In this document: positions 44,657-53,566 of the stretch, one piece after another
How the letters are laid out: each line of letters begins with the position of its first letter
How positions within the stretch are numbered: position 1 is the stretch's first letter
Assembly (NCBI RefSeq): GCF_023502395.1
Contig: NZ_JAMFMB010000011.1
Coordinates: 1 to 64,000 of the forward strand
Length of the DNA: 64,000 bases
Direction: 5' to 3'
Source of the DNA: Ruegeria spongiae
GTDB taxonomy: Bacteria > Pseudomonadota > Alphaproteobacteria > Rhodobacterales > Rhodobacteraceae
Program-made: the position numbers and the translations under genes
Notes under the pieces: model-generated
Databases searched by the model: none
The model's input: the letters and a program-made list of their open reading frames with translations, nothing else
Told to the model about the DNA's origin: nothing

Positions 44657-45778
44657 ATGAGCGACGATCTCCCCTCGCCTGACCAGGCCCCCGGCGCGCC
44701 ACATCCGCGCGAGACGCAAAAGCTGTTTGGCCATGCCAAGGCCGAACAGGCGTTTCTGGAGGCGTTCAATTCAGAACGCCTGCACCACGCCTGGCTGATC
44801 ACCGGCCCCAACGGCGTTGGCAAGGCCACGCTCGCCTGGCAGATCGCGCGGTTCCTGCTGGCCACCCCGCCCGCTGCCAAGGACGGGTTGTTCGGCGCAC
44901 CGCCGCCGCCCAGCTCGCTGGCCGTAGATCCCGAGCACCCGGTGGCGCGGCGCATTCTGGCCGGGGCTGAACCCGGTCTGGCCCCGGTGACCCGATCGGT
45001 CAATGACAACAAACGCCTGCGCAACGAGATCGTGGTCGATGACATCCGCAGACTGGGCAAGTTCTTTGGCCTCTCCTCAGCTGATGGCGGGCATCGGGTG
45101 GTGCTGGTCGACAGCGCCGACGAGATGAACACAAGTGCTGCCAACGCCCTGCTGAAAATGCTCGAAGAGCCCCCGGCGCGCACCACGCTGCTGCTGATCT
45201 CGCACCAGCCTTCGCGGCTGCTGCCAACGATCCGCTCGCGCTGCCGAACGCTGCGGCTGCACCCGCTTTCGCCCGAGGATATGCAGGCCGCGCTGGCGCA
45301 GGCCGGGGCCGATGCGCCGTCTGACGCCGCTCATCTTGCGGCGCTGGCGGCAGGCTCGGTCGGCGCGGCGCTGCGACTGATCAATCTGGACGGGCTGCGC
45401 ATCTACGAGGAACTGATCGCCATTCTTGGCACCCTGCCCCGCCTCGACCGCCAGCGCGCGCTCAAGCTGGCCGAGGCCAGCGCGCAGCGTGGCGCGGCGG
45501 AGCGGTTCGAACTGCTGCTGACCCTGATCGACATCGCACTCAACCGGCTGGCCCGCACCGGGGCCAGCGGCCAACCACCGTCACCAGAGGCTGCCAGCGG
45601 CGAGGCACAGGTGCTGGCACGGCTTGCCGCCTCTCCTCATGCCGGGCGGGTCTGGGCCCAAACGGCGGCAACGGTTTCTGCCCGCGCGCGCCATGGTCAG
45701 GCGGTCAACCTTGACCCCGCAGCACTTGTCCTAGATACGGTTTTCAAAATGCAGGAAACCGTTGGCCAGACCGGATGA
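44657..45778 (+). CDS. holB: DNA polymerase III subunit delta'
   Basis: A 373-residue clamp-loader subunit of the AAA+ fold. Walker A-like GPNGVGKATL (residues 54-63), the VVLVDSADEMN Walker B region, ANALLKMLEEPPA and the SRC motif in IRSRCRTLRL fit delta'. It helps load the beta clamp during replication. Its stop overlaps the TatD gene by 4 bases. Confidence 0.93.
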   Translation: MSDDLPSPDQAPGAPHPRETQKLFGHAKAEQAFLEAFNSERLHHAWLITGPNGVGKATLAWQIARFLLATPPAAKDGLFGAPPPPSSLAVDPEHPVARRILAGAEPGLAPVTRSVNDNKRLRNEIVVDDIRRLGKFFGLSSADGGHRVVLVDSADEMNTSAANALLKMLEEPPARTTLLLISHQPSRLLPTIRSRCRTLRLHPLSPEDMQAALAQAGADAPSDAAHLAALAAGSVGAALRLINLDGLRIYEELIAILGTLPRLDRQRALKLAEASAQRGAAERFELLLTLIDIALNRLARTGASGQPPSPEAASGEAQVLARLAASPHAGRVWAQTAATVSARARHGQAVNLDPAALVLDTVFKMQETVGQTG

Positions 45779-46587
45779 ACGACGAAACGATCCCTCAGAT
45801 TACCGACAGCCATTGCCACCTCGATTTTCCCGATTTCGAGGGCAAGCTGCCAGACTTCGTCGCCCGCGCCGCCGAGGCAGGCGTGACCCGTATGGTCACC
45901 ATCTGCACCAAGCTGCGCAACGAACCCAATGTGCGCGCCATCGCCGAGGCCCATGCGCCGATCTTCTACGCCGCAGGCACTCACCCGATGAGCGTCGCCG
46001 AGGAACCCATGGTCACGGTGGATCAGCTGGTCGCCCTGTCGGCGCATCCGAAATTCGTCGGCATTGGCGAGACCGGGCTGGATTACCACTACACATCCGA
46101 TTCAGCGCAGGTTCAGAAACAGTCGCTGCGCCGCCATATCGAGGCCGCCCAGCGCACCGGTCTGCCGCTGATCATCCACGCCCGCGCCGCCGATGACGAC
46201 ATGGCCCGCATTCTGGCCGAGGAGCATCGCAACGTGCCCTATGCCTGCGTCATGCATTGCTTTTCCTCCAGCGCCGATCTGGCGCGCGCGGCGCTGGATC
46301 TGGACTTCTACCTGTCGATGTCCGGCATCGCCGCCTTTCCCAAAAGCCAGGAGTTGCGCGACATTTTCGCCGCCGCCCCGGTCGAGCGAATTCTTGTCGA
46401 AACCGACGCGCCCTATCTCGCCCCGCCGCCCCATCGCGGCAAGCGCAATGAGCCCGCCTTTACCGCGCATACCGCCCGCGTCGGGGCAGACCTCTTCGGG
46501 CTGGACTACGTTGATTTCGCCGCTCAGACGCAGCAGAATTTCGACCGCCTGTTTGCCAAGGCCGCGCAGTACAAGGCCGCTGCATGA
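45775..46587 (+). CDS. TatD-family metal-dependent hydrolase
   Basis: A 270-residue TIM-barrel hydrolase. Metal ligands are SHCHLDFP at the N-terminus, Glu in GIGETGLDYHY, His in IIHARAADDD, His in MHCFSSS, and Asp in VETDAPYLAP. Family members are DNases or deacylases. Coupled to holB upstream and to the MBL-fold gene downstream (4-base overlaps each). Confidence 0.93.
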   Translation: MNDETIPQITDSHCHLDFPDFEGKLPDFVARAAEAGVTRMVTICTKLRNEPNVRAIAEAHAPIFYAAGTHPMSVAEEPMVTVDQLVALSAHPKFVGIGETGLDYHYTSDSAQVQKQSLRRHIEAAQRTGLPLIIHARAADDDMARILAEEHRNVPYACVMHCFSSSADLARAALDLDFYLSMSGIAAFPKSQELRDIFAAAPVERILVETDAPYLAPPPHRGKRNEPAFTAHTARVGADLFGLDYVDFAAQTQQNFDRLFAKAAQYKAAA

Positions 46588-47384
46588 GGGACACACTGCG
46601 CTTCACGATCCTCGGTTGCGGGTCCTCGGGCGGGGTGCCACGGCTGGGTGGTCTCTGGGGCGACTGCGACCCTGACAACCCACGCAACCGGCGGCAGCGC
46701 TGCTCGATGCTGGTCGAGCGGGTCGGGGCCGAAGGCACCACAACGGTCCTGATCGACACCGCCCCCGACATGCGCAACCAGTTGCTGGCCAGCGGCACCG
46801 GGCGGCTGGATGCGGTGGTCTATACCCATTCCCACGCCGATCACGTACACGGGATCGACGATCTGCGCATGATCGTGTTCAACATGCGCGCGCGGGTGCC
46901 GGTCTGGGCTGATGGCGACACGCAGAACGCGCTGCTCGGCCGCTTTGGGTATGCCTTCGTGCAGCCCGAAGGCTCGCCCTATCCGCCGATTCTGGACCTC
47001 AAGACCATTGATGGCGCATTCGAGATCGACGGGCCCGGCGGCCCGATCCCGTTCCAGCCCTTCAAGGTCGGTCATGGCAGCATCGACGCGCTGGGATTCC
47101 GCATTCACGGCCTTGCCTACCTGCCCGATGTCTCGGAAATGACGGACGAGGCCTGGGACGCGGTGCGCGATCTGGATATCTGGGTGCTGGACGCGTTGCG
47201 CCGCAACCCGCACCCGACCCACGCCCATCTGGAACGCTCGTTGGAGTGGATTGCGCGGGCGCAGCCTAAACGCGGCATCCTGACCAACATGCATTTCGAT
47301 CTCGACTACGCCACCGTCGAGGCCGAAACACCCGATCACATCACCCCCGCCTTTGACGGGATGGTGATCGAGCTGGAGGTCTGA
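46584..47384 (+). CDS. MBL-fold metallo-hydrolase (PhnP-like)
   Basis: A 266-residue metallo-beta-lactamase fold. LGCGSSGGVPRLGG at the N-terminus and THSHADHVHGIDDLR (metal ligands) match the PhnP/PqqB-like group, which hydrolyses cyclic phosphodiesters in known cases. A further His is seen in HAHLERSLEW. Last gene of the tightly coupled SPOR-dac-tmk-holB-tatD string; its substrate is not known. Confidence 0.92.
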   Translation: MRDTLRFTILGCGSSGGVPRLGGLWGDCDPDNPRNRRQRCSMLVERVGAEGTTTVLIDTAPDMRNQLLASGTGRLDAVVYTHSHADHVHGIDDLRMIVFNMRARVPVWADGDTQNALLGRFGYAFVQPEGSPYPPILDLKTIDGAFEIDGPGGPIPFQPFKVGHGSIDALGFRIHGLAYLPDVSEMTDEAWDAVRDLDIWVLDALRRNPHPTHAHLERSLEWIARAQPKRGILTNMHFDLDYATVEAETPDHITPAFDGMVIELEV

Positions 47385-47411
47385 CATGACCCGCATGCCG
47401 GCAGACCCGTC

Positions 47412-48344
47412 ATGCTGAACACCCTGGCCACCGTTATTCTGCCGGTTTTCCTGGTGATCGGTGCGGGATATGTCGCAACCGGGGTCGGTTATATCAAGCA
47501 AACCCATAACGACGCGCTGATGCGCTTTGCGACCGGCTTTGCGATCCCCTGCCTGCTGTTTCACGCCATCGCCAAACTGGACCTGCAGAGCAGCTTCAAC
47601 CCCGACCTGCTGATCAGCTTCTATCTGGCCGCCGCGCTATGCTTTACCGCCGGATTTCTGGGCGCCCGGGTTCTGTTTCGCAGGCCATGGGAGGATTGCG
47701 TCGCCATCGGGTTCTGCTGCCTGTTCTCGAATTCGCTGATGCTGGGCATCCCGATCACCGAGCGCGCCTATGGCCCCGAGGGGTTGGCGGGCAACTATGC
47801 CATCGTGTCGATCCATGCGCCGTTCTGCTACTGCCTCGGCATCACCGTGATGGAGATCATCCGCAATCGTGGCAATGGCGGGCGAAAGACCGTGACGGCG
47901 GTGCTGCGCGCCATGTTCCGCAACGCGCTGATCATTGCGATCGGGCTGGGCTTTGCCTTCAACTTCTCCGGGCTCAGCATGCCCGGCGTGATCGACGACG
48001 CGCTGCAGCTTATCATCCGCGCCGCGCTTCCGGTGGCGCTGTTTGCGATGGGCGGCGTGCTGGTGCAATACCGGCCCGAAGGCGACATGCGCACCATCGC
48101 CTTTGTCTGCGCCATCTCGCTGCTGCTGCATCCGGCGCTGGTCTGGAGCTTCGGCACCGCTCTGTCGCTGCCGCAGGACCTGTTCCGCTCGGGCGTTCTG
48201 ACTGCGGCGATGGCCCCGGGCATCAACGCCTATATCTTCGCCAGCCTCTATGGGCGCGCCAAACGGGTGGCGGCCTCGTCGGTGCTGCTGGCCACCGGTG
48301 CCTCGGTGCTGAGCGTCTGGATGTGGCTGACCCTGCTGGGATGA
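47412..48344 (+). CDS. AEC-family transporter
   Basis: A 310-residue auxin-efflux-carrier-family protein with ten predicted helices in two inverted halves. Characteristic parts are GFAIPCLLFHAIAKLD and the GIPITERAYGPEG segment. Bacterial AEC proteins export or exchange small organic acids; the substrate is not apparent. It follows the MBL gene by 27 bases. Confidence 0.9.
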   Translation: MLNTLATVILPVFLVIGAGYVATGVGYIKQTHNDALMRFATGFAIPCLLFHAIAKLDLQSSFNPDLLISFYLAAALCFTAGFLGARVLFRRPWEDCVAIGFCCLFSNSLMLGIPITERAYGPEGLAGNYAIVSIHAPFCYCLGITVMEIIRNRGNGGRKTVTAVLRAMFRNALIIAIGLGFAFNFSGLSMPGVIDDALQLIIRAALPVALFAMGGVLVQYRPEGDMRTIAFVCAISLLLHPALVWSFGTALSLPQDLFRSGVLTAAMAPGINAYIFASLYGRAKRVAASSVLLATGASVLSVWMWLTLLG

Positions 48345-48411
48345 TCGCCGCGCCAGATTGACATTGACAGATGCCGCGACATTTATGTCCCAAGCCCACA
48401 TAGGAAGCCCC

Positions 48412-49113
48412 ATGCCCGATGCCCTGATCGTCGCCCACGGACAACCTTCCGATCCTGAACCCGCCTCCGCCGCGCTGGCCGCGTTTGCGCGCGGGGTCGA
48501 GGCCCACGCGCCGGGCCTGTCGCTGGCCAGCGCCACGCTGGCCGCGCCCGGAGAGCTGGATGCGGCGGTGCAGACGCTGCCCTCACACGCGCCGGTCTAC
48601 CCGCTCTTCATGGCGCGCGGCTGGTTCGTGACCGAGGTGTTGCCGCGCAGGCTGGGAGCGCAGGACCTGACCATTCTGGACCCTCTGGGCGTGGACCCCA
48701 CCCTGCCCGGTCTGGCCGCGCAGGTGCTGTCCGAAACCATCGCGCAGCAGGGCTGGGCGCCTCAGGAGACCACGCTTGTGCTGGCTGCGCATGGCTCGGG
48801 CCGCAGCCGCAATCCGTCGGCGGTGGCCAATGCGTTTGCCGAGGCGTTGAAGCCCATGCTTGACGGGGGCGATATCCGGGTTGGCTTTGTCGAGGAACCC
48901 CCGTCGATTGAAGACGCCGCGCGCGGGGCCGGTGCACGCGCCATCTGCCTGCCCTTCTTCGCCTGTCAGGGCGGCCATGCCACCGAAGACGTGCCGCAGG
49001 CGCTGAAGGCGGCCGGGTTTCAGGGTCGCCTGTTGCCGGTGCTGGGGGAACTGCCGCCCGTCAAACAGCGCATCGCCGAACAATTGAGCGCGCCAACGAT
49101 CCCCACAAGTTGA
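48412..49113 (+). CDS. CbiX-like chelatase-family protein
   Basis: A 233-residue protein with two repeats of the CbiX/SirB chelatase fold, with motifs ALIVAHGQPS near the N-terminus and VLAAHGSGRSRNPSA near residue 125. His and Gly in these motifs resemble the metal-binding part of sirohydrochlorin chelatases. No tetrapyrrole genes are adjacent, so the exact metal and substrate are uncertain. The ATG at 48412 has AGGAAG before it; an earlier ATG at 48385 is less likely. Confidence 0.8.
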   Translation: MPDALIVAHGQPSDPEPASAALAAFARGVEAHAPGLSLASATLAAPGELDAAVQTLPSHAPVYPLFMARGWFVTEVLPRRLGAQDLTILDPLGVDPTLPGLAAQVLSETIAQQGWAPQETTLVLAAHGSGRSRNPSAVANAFAEALKPMLDGGDIRVGFVEEPPSIEDAARGAGARAICLPFFACQGGHATEDVPQALKAAGFQGRLLPVLGELPPVKQRIAEQLSAPTIPTS

Positions 49114-49251
49114 GGCTTTCGCGCCACACACCGGGGTCGGGCAGATGCAGCGGATTGACCGGATACGCCGAATAGCCGAATTAGAAACCCATAAACAGGA
49201 CAGGCCGGGTGTGTACATCCGGATCGCAAGGTCTGACCGAGGGACAAAAGG

Positions 49252-49289
49252 AACGCCCATCCGCGTAGAACGGACGGGCGTTTTCTTTT
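49252..49289 (+). terminator. Intrinsic terminator after the CbiX-like gene
   Basis: An inverted repeat AACGCCC-A-TCCG (49252-49263) with CGGA-C-GGGCGTT (49271-49282), with one A/C mismatch and a 7-base loop, is followed by TTCTTTTTT. It lies between convergent genes, 139 bases after the CbiX-like stop. Nothing else is evident in that gap. Confidence 0.8.
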
Positions 49290-49311
49290 TTCTACATGTG
49301 CCTTACGGCGG

Positions 49312-50607
49312 TCAGTTTCCGGTGGTCGGGAAGATCGGCAGGGCCGCTGTTCCGGTACCGGCGCCATTGGTTGCGGCACTCAGGGTCGCCAGCCGGTCCG
49401 GGTTCTGACCCAGAACCGCGCCGCCGTTTTGCGCTGCGCTCACCGCCAGCTTCATCCATTCGGCCGCCTGTTGTCCGGTAGGCTTGGCCACGCCGAACCC
49501 TTCGCGCAGCTGGTGGCTGACCATCTCGCCATAGCCAAGCTCGCCCGTGGCGGTCAGCAGAACGGCAGAGGCCAGCGCCAGTTTCGGCGCATCGGTGCGG
49601 TATCCGATGCCAAGACAGACCTCACCCGCCGATTGCAGCTGCTCCATCGACCGGCCCGACCCTTCCAGAAAGGTCTTGGTCTTTGCGATCACCCGCGCGG
49701 GCGGTTGGCTGTCGATCCCTTTCAATTGCGGCGCAATCGCCTGCGCCAGGCCATCACACTGCGCCTGAATCTGGGCGCTGGTCATGTTGGGAATGGTCGC
49801 CTCAAGACGCGAGCTTTGCGCCATCGCCTGGGTCCGGGCCACGCAGAACTGTTCGTTCAGCGCAAATTCCGGGTCACTCACCTGACCCGATTGCGTCAGA
49901 CCGCCATTGGCTGCGGTCAGCACATTGACCTCGTTGCAATGCTCATTGGGCGAGCGTGCGGTCTGACCAAAGGTGAAGTCCGGCAGTTCGGCATCGTCGG
50001 TCTTGACCGGTGTGGCCGCCGGAGCAGGCGCAGGCGCGGGTGCCGGCGTCGGGGCGGGTGCCGCCGGGGCCGGAACCGTGGCGGGTTGCACCTGTGGCGT
50101 CTGGATGCCCAGTTGTTCGTTGCGATAGGTGCGCAACAAGCCACCCTGCCCCTGCGTGGCAACGATCTGATTGTACGGGGCCACATGGGCGCTGGCGAGC
50201 GCGCGTTGCTGCGAATTCAGCAGGAAGCTGCGCTCGTAATCATTGAGATAGCCGTCGATCGGATATCCCATATCGGCCTGAAAGCGCGAAATACCGGCGC
50301 GGCTGTTGCGGCCCAGAGACCCGTCAACCACCCCGACATTATAGCCGAAATAATTCAGCGCCGCCTGCACGTCGCGGTTCTGCTGCCGTTGCGCGGAAGA
50401 GATGCCCGAATATCGCGGTGCGCTGCTGCGCTGGCGCTGGGTGGATGCCCTTTGGCGCTGCTTGTTCTTGTGAACCTCGTTCACGATGATGCCCCCAAGC
50501 AGCGCGCCACCGATCAGGGCCGCCGCCTCATCCGCGGGGGCCTGTTTTGCGGGAATCAGTGCGACGCTGGAGGCCAGCACTGCCATACAGATATGTTTGG
50601 TATACAT
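49312..50607 (-). CDS. Exported peptidoglycan-binding-domain protein
   Basis: A 431-residue protein with an N-terminal signal sequence (residues 1-27) and a glycine-zipper-like GGALLGGIIVN. A peptidoglycan-binding domain 1 follows (about 70-125: VQAALNYFGYNVGVVDGS). A Pro/Ala spacer of repeated PAPA units (about 165-190) precedes an alpha-helical C-terminal domain of about 220 residues that I do not recognise. GAGG 8 bases before supports the ATG at 50607. It follows the SrfB/SrfC operon after a 197-base gap and may belong to the same envelope system. Confidence 0.8.
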   Translation of the reverse strand: MYTKHICMAVLASSVALIPAKQAPADEAAALIGGALLGGIIVNEVHKNKQRQRASTQRQRSSAPRYSGISSAQRQQNRDVQAALNYFGYNVGVVDGSLGRNSRAGISRFQADMGYPIDGYLNDYERSFLLNSQQRALASAHVAPYNQIVATQGQGGLLRTYRNEQLGIQTPQVQPATVPAPAAPAPTPAPAPAPAPAATPVKTDDAELPDFTFGQTARSPNEHCNEVNVLTAANGGLTQSGQVSDPEFALNEQFCVARTQAMAQSSRLEATIPNMTSAQIQAQCDGLAQAIAPQLKGIDSQPPARVIAKTKTFLEGSGRSMEQLQSAGEVCLGIGYRTDAPKLALASAVLLTATGELGYGEMVSHQLREGFGVAKPTGQQAAEWMKLAVSAAQNGGAVLGQNPDRLATLSAATNGAGTGTAALPIFPTTGN

Positions 50608-50804
50608 TTCAACAACCTCGTTGAAGTCGCGGGCCCATAACAATCAGAACCCGGGTCGACAGATTTCCTGTCGAGACTAAATGAACAGACCCTGACAGCC
50701 CACCAAACCAGCCGCTACTTGTCAAGTTTCAGCGCCTTTTCGCTGCTCTTATGCCCACAAAAGTGAACTTGGGTTACGGATCATGACAGAAACGACGGAC
50801 TGTT

Positions 50805-52373
50805 TCACTGCAACGCGAGGTTCATCAGGGCCTGCTGGCTCATGTCGGGTGTTTGCGCATAAACACCCAGATCGTCCGAGAATCTGCCCAGCGCCCCGGC
50901 AAGTCGGGTCTGCCCGGCCTGTGTCAGGTCCTGCGCCAGAACCATGCGCAGCCGTTCTGTATCATCCGGGTTATAGTCCGTCGCCAGGGTGTCCAGAGCC
51001 GTCTGGTAGGACAGCAGATAGAACTTGTTCTGCCGCCGCATCTGCTTGATTTCGTCCACATGGCCCCGCAATTGCCGCTCCATCAGCCCGCTGCCACCGC
51101 CGGTGCGCTGCAGTTCGACCAGCATCCGAATGCTGGCCGCCTTGGCGTCGATCTGGGCGGCGCTGTCGCGCAAGGCCTCGACAAACACCGCGCCCGAAAG
51201 CAGCGCCGCGCGCGCCGACTGGTCCAGCGCGGTCCGGATCCGGTCGCGGTTCTGGCGCAGCTCAAGCTGCAATGCGTCCAGTTCCTGTTGTCGCCTGGTG
51301 TCCGGTTCCGCCCGGATCAGGTCCGACAGGGTGCGGTCCGGATCACCCTGCGCATCGCCGCCCTCTGCGGCCAGCGCCCGCCAACTGTCCTCGATCTCGC
51401 CCAACCGCGCCTGAGATGTCGAGACATGCGCACCGATCACCAGCCGCAGACCAAAGGTCTCGCCCCGCAGGGGTCGCCCGGTGCGCGCGTCATGCGGCGG
51501 ATACTCAGTCCTTTGCGCCGAATAGAGATCGCTCGCGCTGGACAGGACCGAACCGCCGCGCGTGACCACACCGCCCACCTGACCATGGGCGCGACCGGCG
51601 GCATTCATCCGGTAAGGCTCCAGCATCAGCTCTTCGGCATTGCCGTAGACGTCATAGAGCCCCAGCGGGTTGGGCTTTCGCAACCCGACCGGCCCAAGCC
51701 GCCCGCGCGCACCGCCACCCTGATAGAAGGCATGCTCACGCGGGTCGCTATCGGTGAAATAGCGCGGATCGGAAAACGCGCTCGGGTCCGCCTTGGCACC
51801 GCCGCGCGTGGCGTATTCCCATTCGGCTTCGGTCGGCAGGCGCAGGAAGCCGGGCGCATCGCCGCTGCGCGGCAGACTGTCGGGCGCGTTGCGATAGAGC
51901 CATGCGGTATAGTTCTGCGCCAGCGTCACCGCGTCGAACCAGCTGAACCCGCCACGCGCGATCCGGTCGGCACGCCCGCCGTCGCCGCAATCGCCTTGCA
52001 GCGCGCGAAACTGGCCCTGCGTCAGTTCATAACGCGAGATGTAGTAATGCGTGCTGGAAGGATCGTCGCTGAACGGGCCACGCAGAAACGCCGTGCGCAG
52101 ATAGTCGGAATACCCCGCCCTCTCTGAGGATTGCCCCAGCCGCACCCGCCGGTCGGCCAGCGGATCAGCGGCATCCAGCGGCACCACCACTTTCTGAAAC
52201 GCCATCAACCCGCCGCAGGGCATCGGCAAGAGCAGATCGGCAGGCGCCTGACCCGCGCCGGGGTCATAGAACTCGACCTCCCACCCGTCTGATTCAGGCG
52301 CGGCCTGCGGCGTGGTCTGCGCCATCGCCGGTGCTGCCGCGAGCCAGGTCAAAGCCAGGATGCGCCCGATCAT
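50805..52373 (-). CDS. Exported SUMF1/FGE-fold protein without catalytic cysteines
   Basis: A 522-residue protein. A signal peptide (1-19, ends PAMA) is followed by a formylglycine-generating-enzyme fold (about 90-310) with YYISRYELTQGQFRAL, RLPTEAEWEYATRGG (about 178-192) and DVYGNAEELM. The C-terminal core reads VVTRGGSVLSSASDLYSAQR; in true FGE enzymes this region bears the active cysteines, here replaced. Residues 320-522 are mostly helical. It is therefore more likely a binding or scaffold module. Last gene of the operon, coupled (ATGA) to the ABC permease. Confidence 0.85.
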   Translation of the reverse strand: MIGRILALTWLAAAPAMAQTTPQAAPESDGWEVEFYDPGAGQAPADLLLPMPCGGLMAFQKVVVPLDAADPLADRRVRLGQSSERAGYSDYLRTAFLRGPFSDDPSSTHYYISRYELTQGQFRALQGDCGDGGRADRIARGGFSWFDAVTLAQNYTAWLYRNAPDSLPRSGDAPGFLRLPTEAEWEYATRGGAKADPSAFSDPRYFTDSDPREHAFYQGGGARGRLGPVGLRKPNPLGLYDVYGNAEELMLEPYRMNAAGRAHGQVGGVVTRGGSVLSSASDLYSAQRTEYPPHDARTGRPLRGETFGLRLVIGAHVSTSQARLGEIEDSWRALAAEGGDAQGDPDRTLSDLIRAEPDTRRQQELDALQLELRQNRDRIRTALDQSARAALLSGAVFVEALRDSAAQIDAKAASIRMLVELQRTGGGSGLMERQLRGHVDEIKQMRRQNKFYLLSYQTALDTLATDYNPDDTERLRMVLAQDLTQAGQTRLAGALGRFSDDLGVYAQTPDMSQQALMNLALQ

Positions 52374-53566
52374 GAGACCTCCCGCAGGACCAGCGCCGGG
52401 TCCGAGCGCTGCGCGCGCCAGGCAGCGACAGCAGCGGCAAGCGCCACGATGCATAATACCGCAAGTGAGATCATCACGGCCTGCCCCATCGAGATCACCG
52501 ACAGGTTCCGCCCGCCCGGCAGCCCCTGCCCAAACCAATGCTGCGCCATGCGGCCAGCGATCCCATATAGCAGGAAGGACAGCACCAGGCCAAGCGCCGC
52601 CGCGACCAGTGCCTGTACCACCGGGAACAGCGCCAGTTGGCGGCGGGTCAGCCCCAGCATCGCAAGGCTGGCCAGCACCCGCCGCTTGCGCGCCACCTCG
52701 GACCAGAAGCTGAGCGTCAGTGCGGCAGCCAGACCCAGCGTCGCAATCGCCGCCGTCAGGCTCAACGCCAGCGTCAGGTTGCGCCCCAGCCGCAGCAACG
52801 AGGTGACATCGGCGGTGCGGGCATGGGTGGTCACGCCAAGCTGAACCTCGATCCGGGTCTGCAACCCCGGCAGCGCTTCTAGGTCGCGGGCATAGATTCG
52901 CGCGCCGGAATAGGCCGGAACCCGCCCGGCAATATCCTTGCCCGATTCGATCCCGTAATCGGGCAAGGCGTAGGCATCATAGAAGGCCTCGATCAGGTCC
53001 AGCGTCTCGAACGGGACCAGAACCGCACGACCGCCCAGCGCGCGGTCCTCCAGCACCAGCCCCACCCGCATATCCAGCACCAGCTGCCTTGGCCGCCCCT
53101 CGGCCTGGCTGATCAGTTGCACCGAGGCTCCGGGCGTTAGTTCCAGCTGCCGCGCCAGCAGCGCGCTGACCGCGACGTTGCTGTTGTCGAGCCGTGCGCC
53201 GGGCGGCAGGGTTGGATCGCCTGTGCCCGAGGGCACGATCACTGCCTGCCGGATACGCCGACCGCTGTTCTGGCGGACATTCATATAGTCGAACTGGGTG
53301 CGCACCTTGGGGGTCATGAAGGCGATCTCGGTCCAGCCGCGCAGCGGGGCAAGATCGTCCTCGCTCAGCGTCACATTGCCCGCCGTGTCGATCTGCAGAT
53401 AGGCGGGGTTTTCCATCATCTCGCCGATCAGCGCGGAATAGACGCCGTTCTTGACCCCGAACAGCACCAGGAGCGGCACCAAGATACCCACCAGCAGCGC
53501 GCAATTGCAGAACAGGTAGAACCGCTCGCGCCAGAGATCCTTGAGCGCCAGCCAGGTGATCAGCAT
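52370..53566 (-). CDS. FtsX/MacB-type ABC transporter permease
   Basis: A 398-residue permease with the type VII layout: one N-terminal helix (about 18-40), a periplasmic domain of about 230 residues, then three helices (about 265-385). Such proteins pass ATPase movement across the membrane to periplasmic partners (FtsEX, LolCDE, MacB) and often do not transport a solute. It overlaps the ATPase gene upstream by 7 bases and the FGE-fold gene by 4. The periplasmic partners could be the VWA and FGE-fold proteins of the same operon (inference). Confidence 0.88.
   Translation of the reverse strand: MLITWLALKDLWRERFYLFCNCALLVGILVPLLVLFGVKNGVYSALIGEMMENPAYLQIDTAGNVTLSEDDLAPLRGWTEIAFMTPKVRTQFDYMNVRQNSGRRIRQAVIVPSGTGDPTLPPGARLDNSNVAVSALLARQLELTPGASVQLISQAEGRPRQLVLDMRVGLVLEDRALGGRAVLVPFETLDLIEAFYDAYALPDYGIESGKDIAGRVPAYSGARIYARDLEALPGLQTRIEVQLGVTTHARTADVTSLLRLGRNLTLALSLTAAIATLGLAAALTLSFWSEVARKRRVLASLAMLGLTRRQLALFPVVQALVAAALGLVLSFLLYGIAGRMAQHWFGQGLPGGRNLSVISMGQAVMISLAVLCIVALAAAVAAWRAQRSDPALVLREVS

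Noticed and set aside
49145-49408. An 87-codon plus-strand frame after the CbiX-like gene
   Set aside because: It runs through a clear intrinsic terminator and into the convergent gene; the composition is not coding-like.
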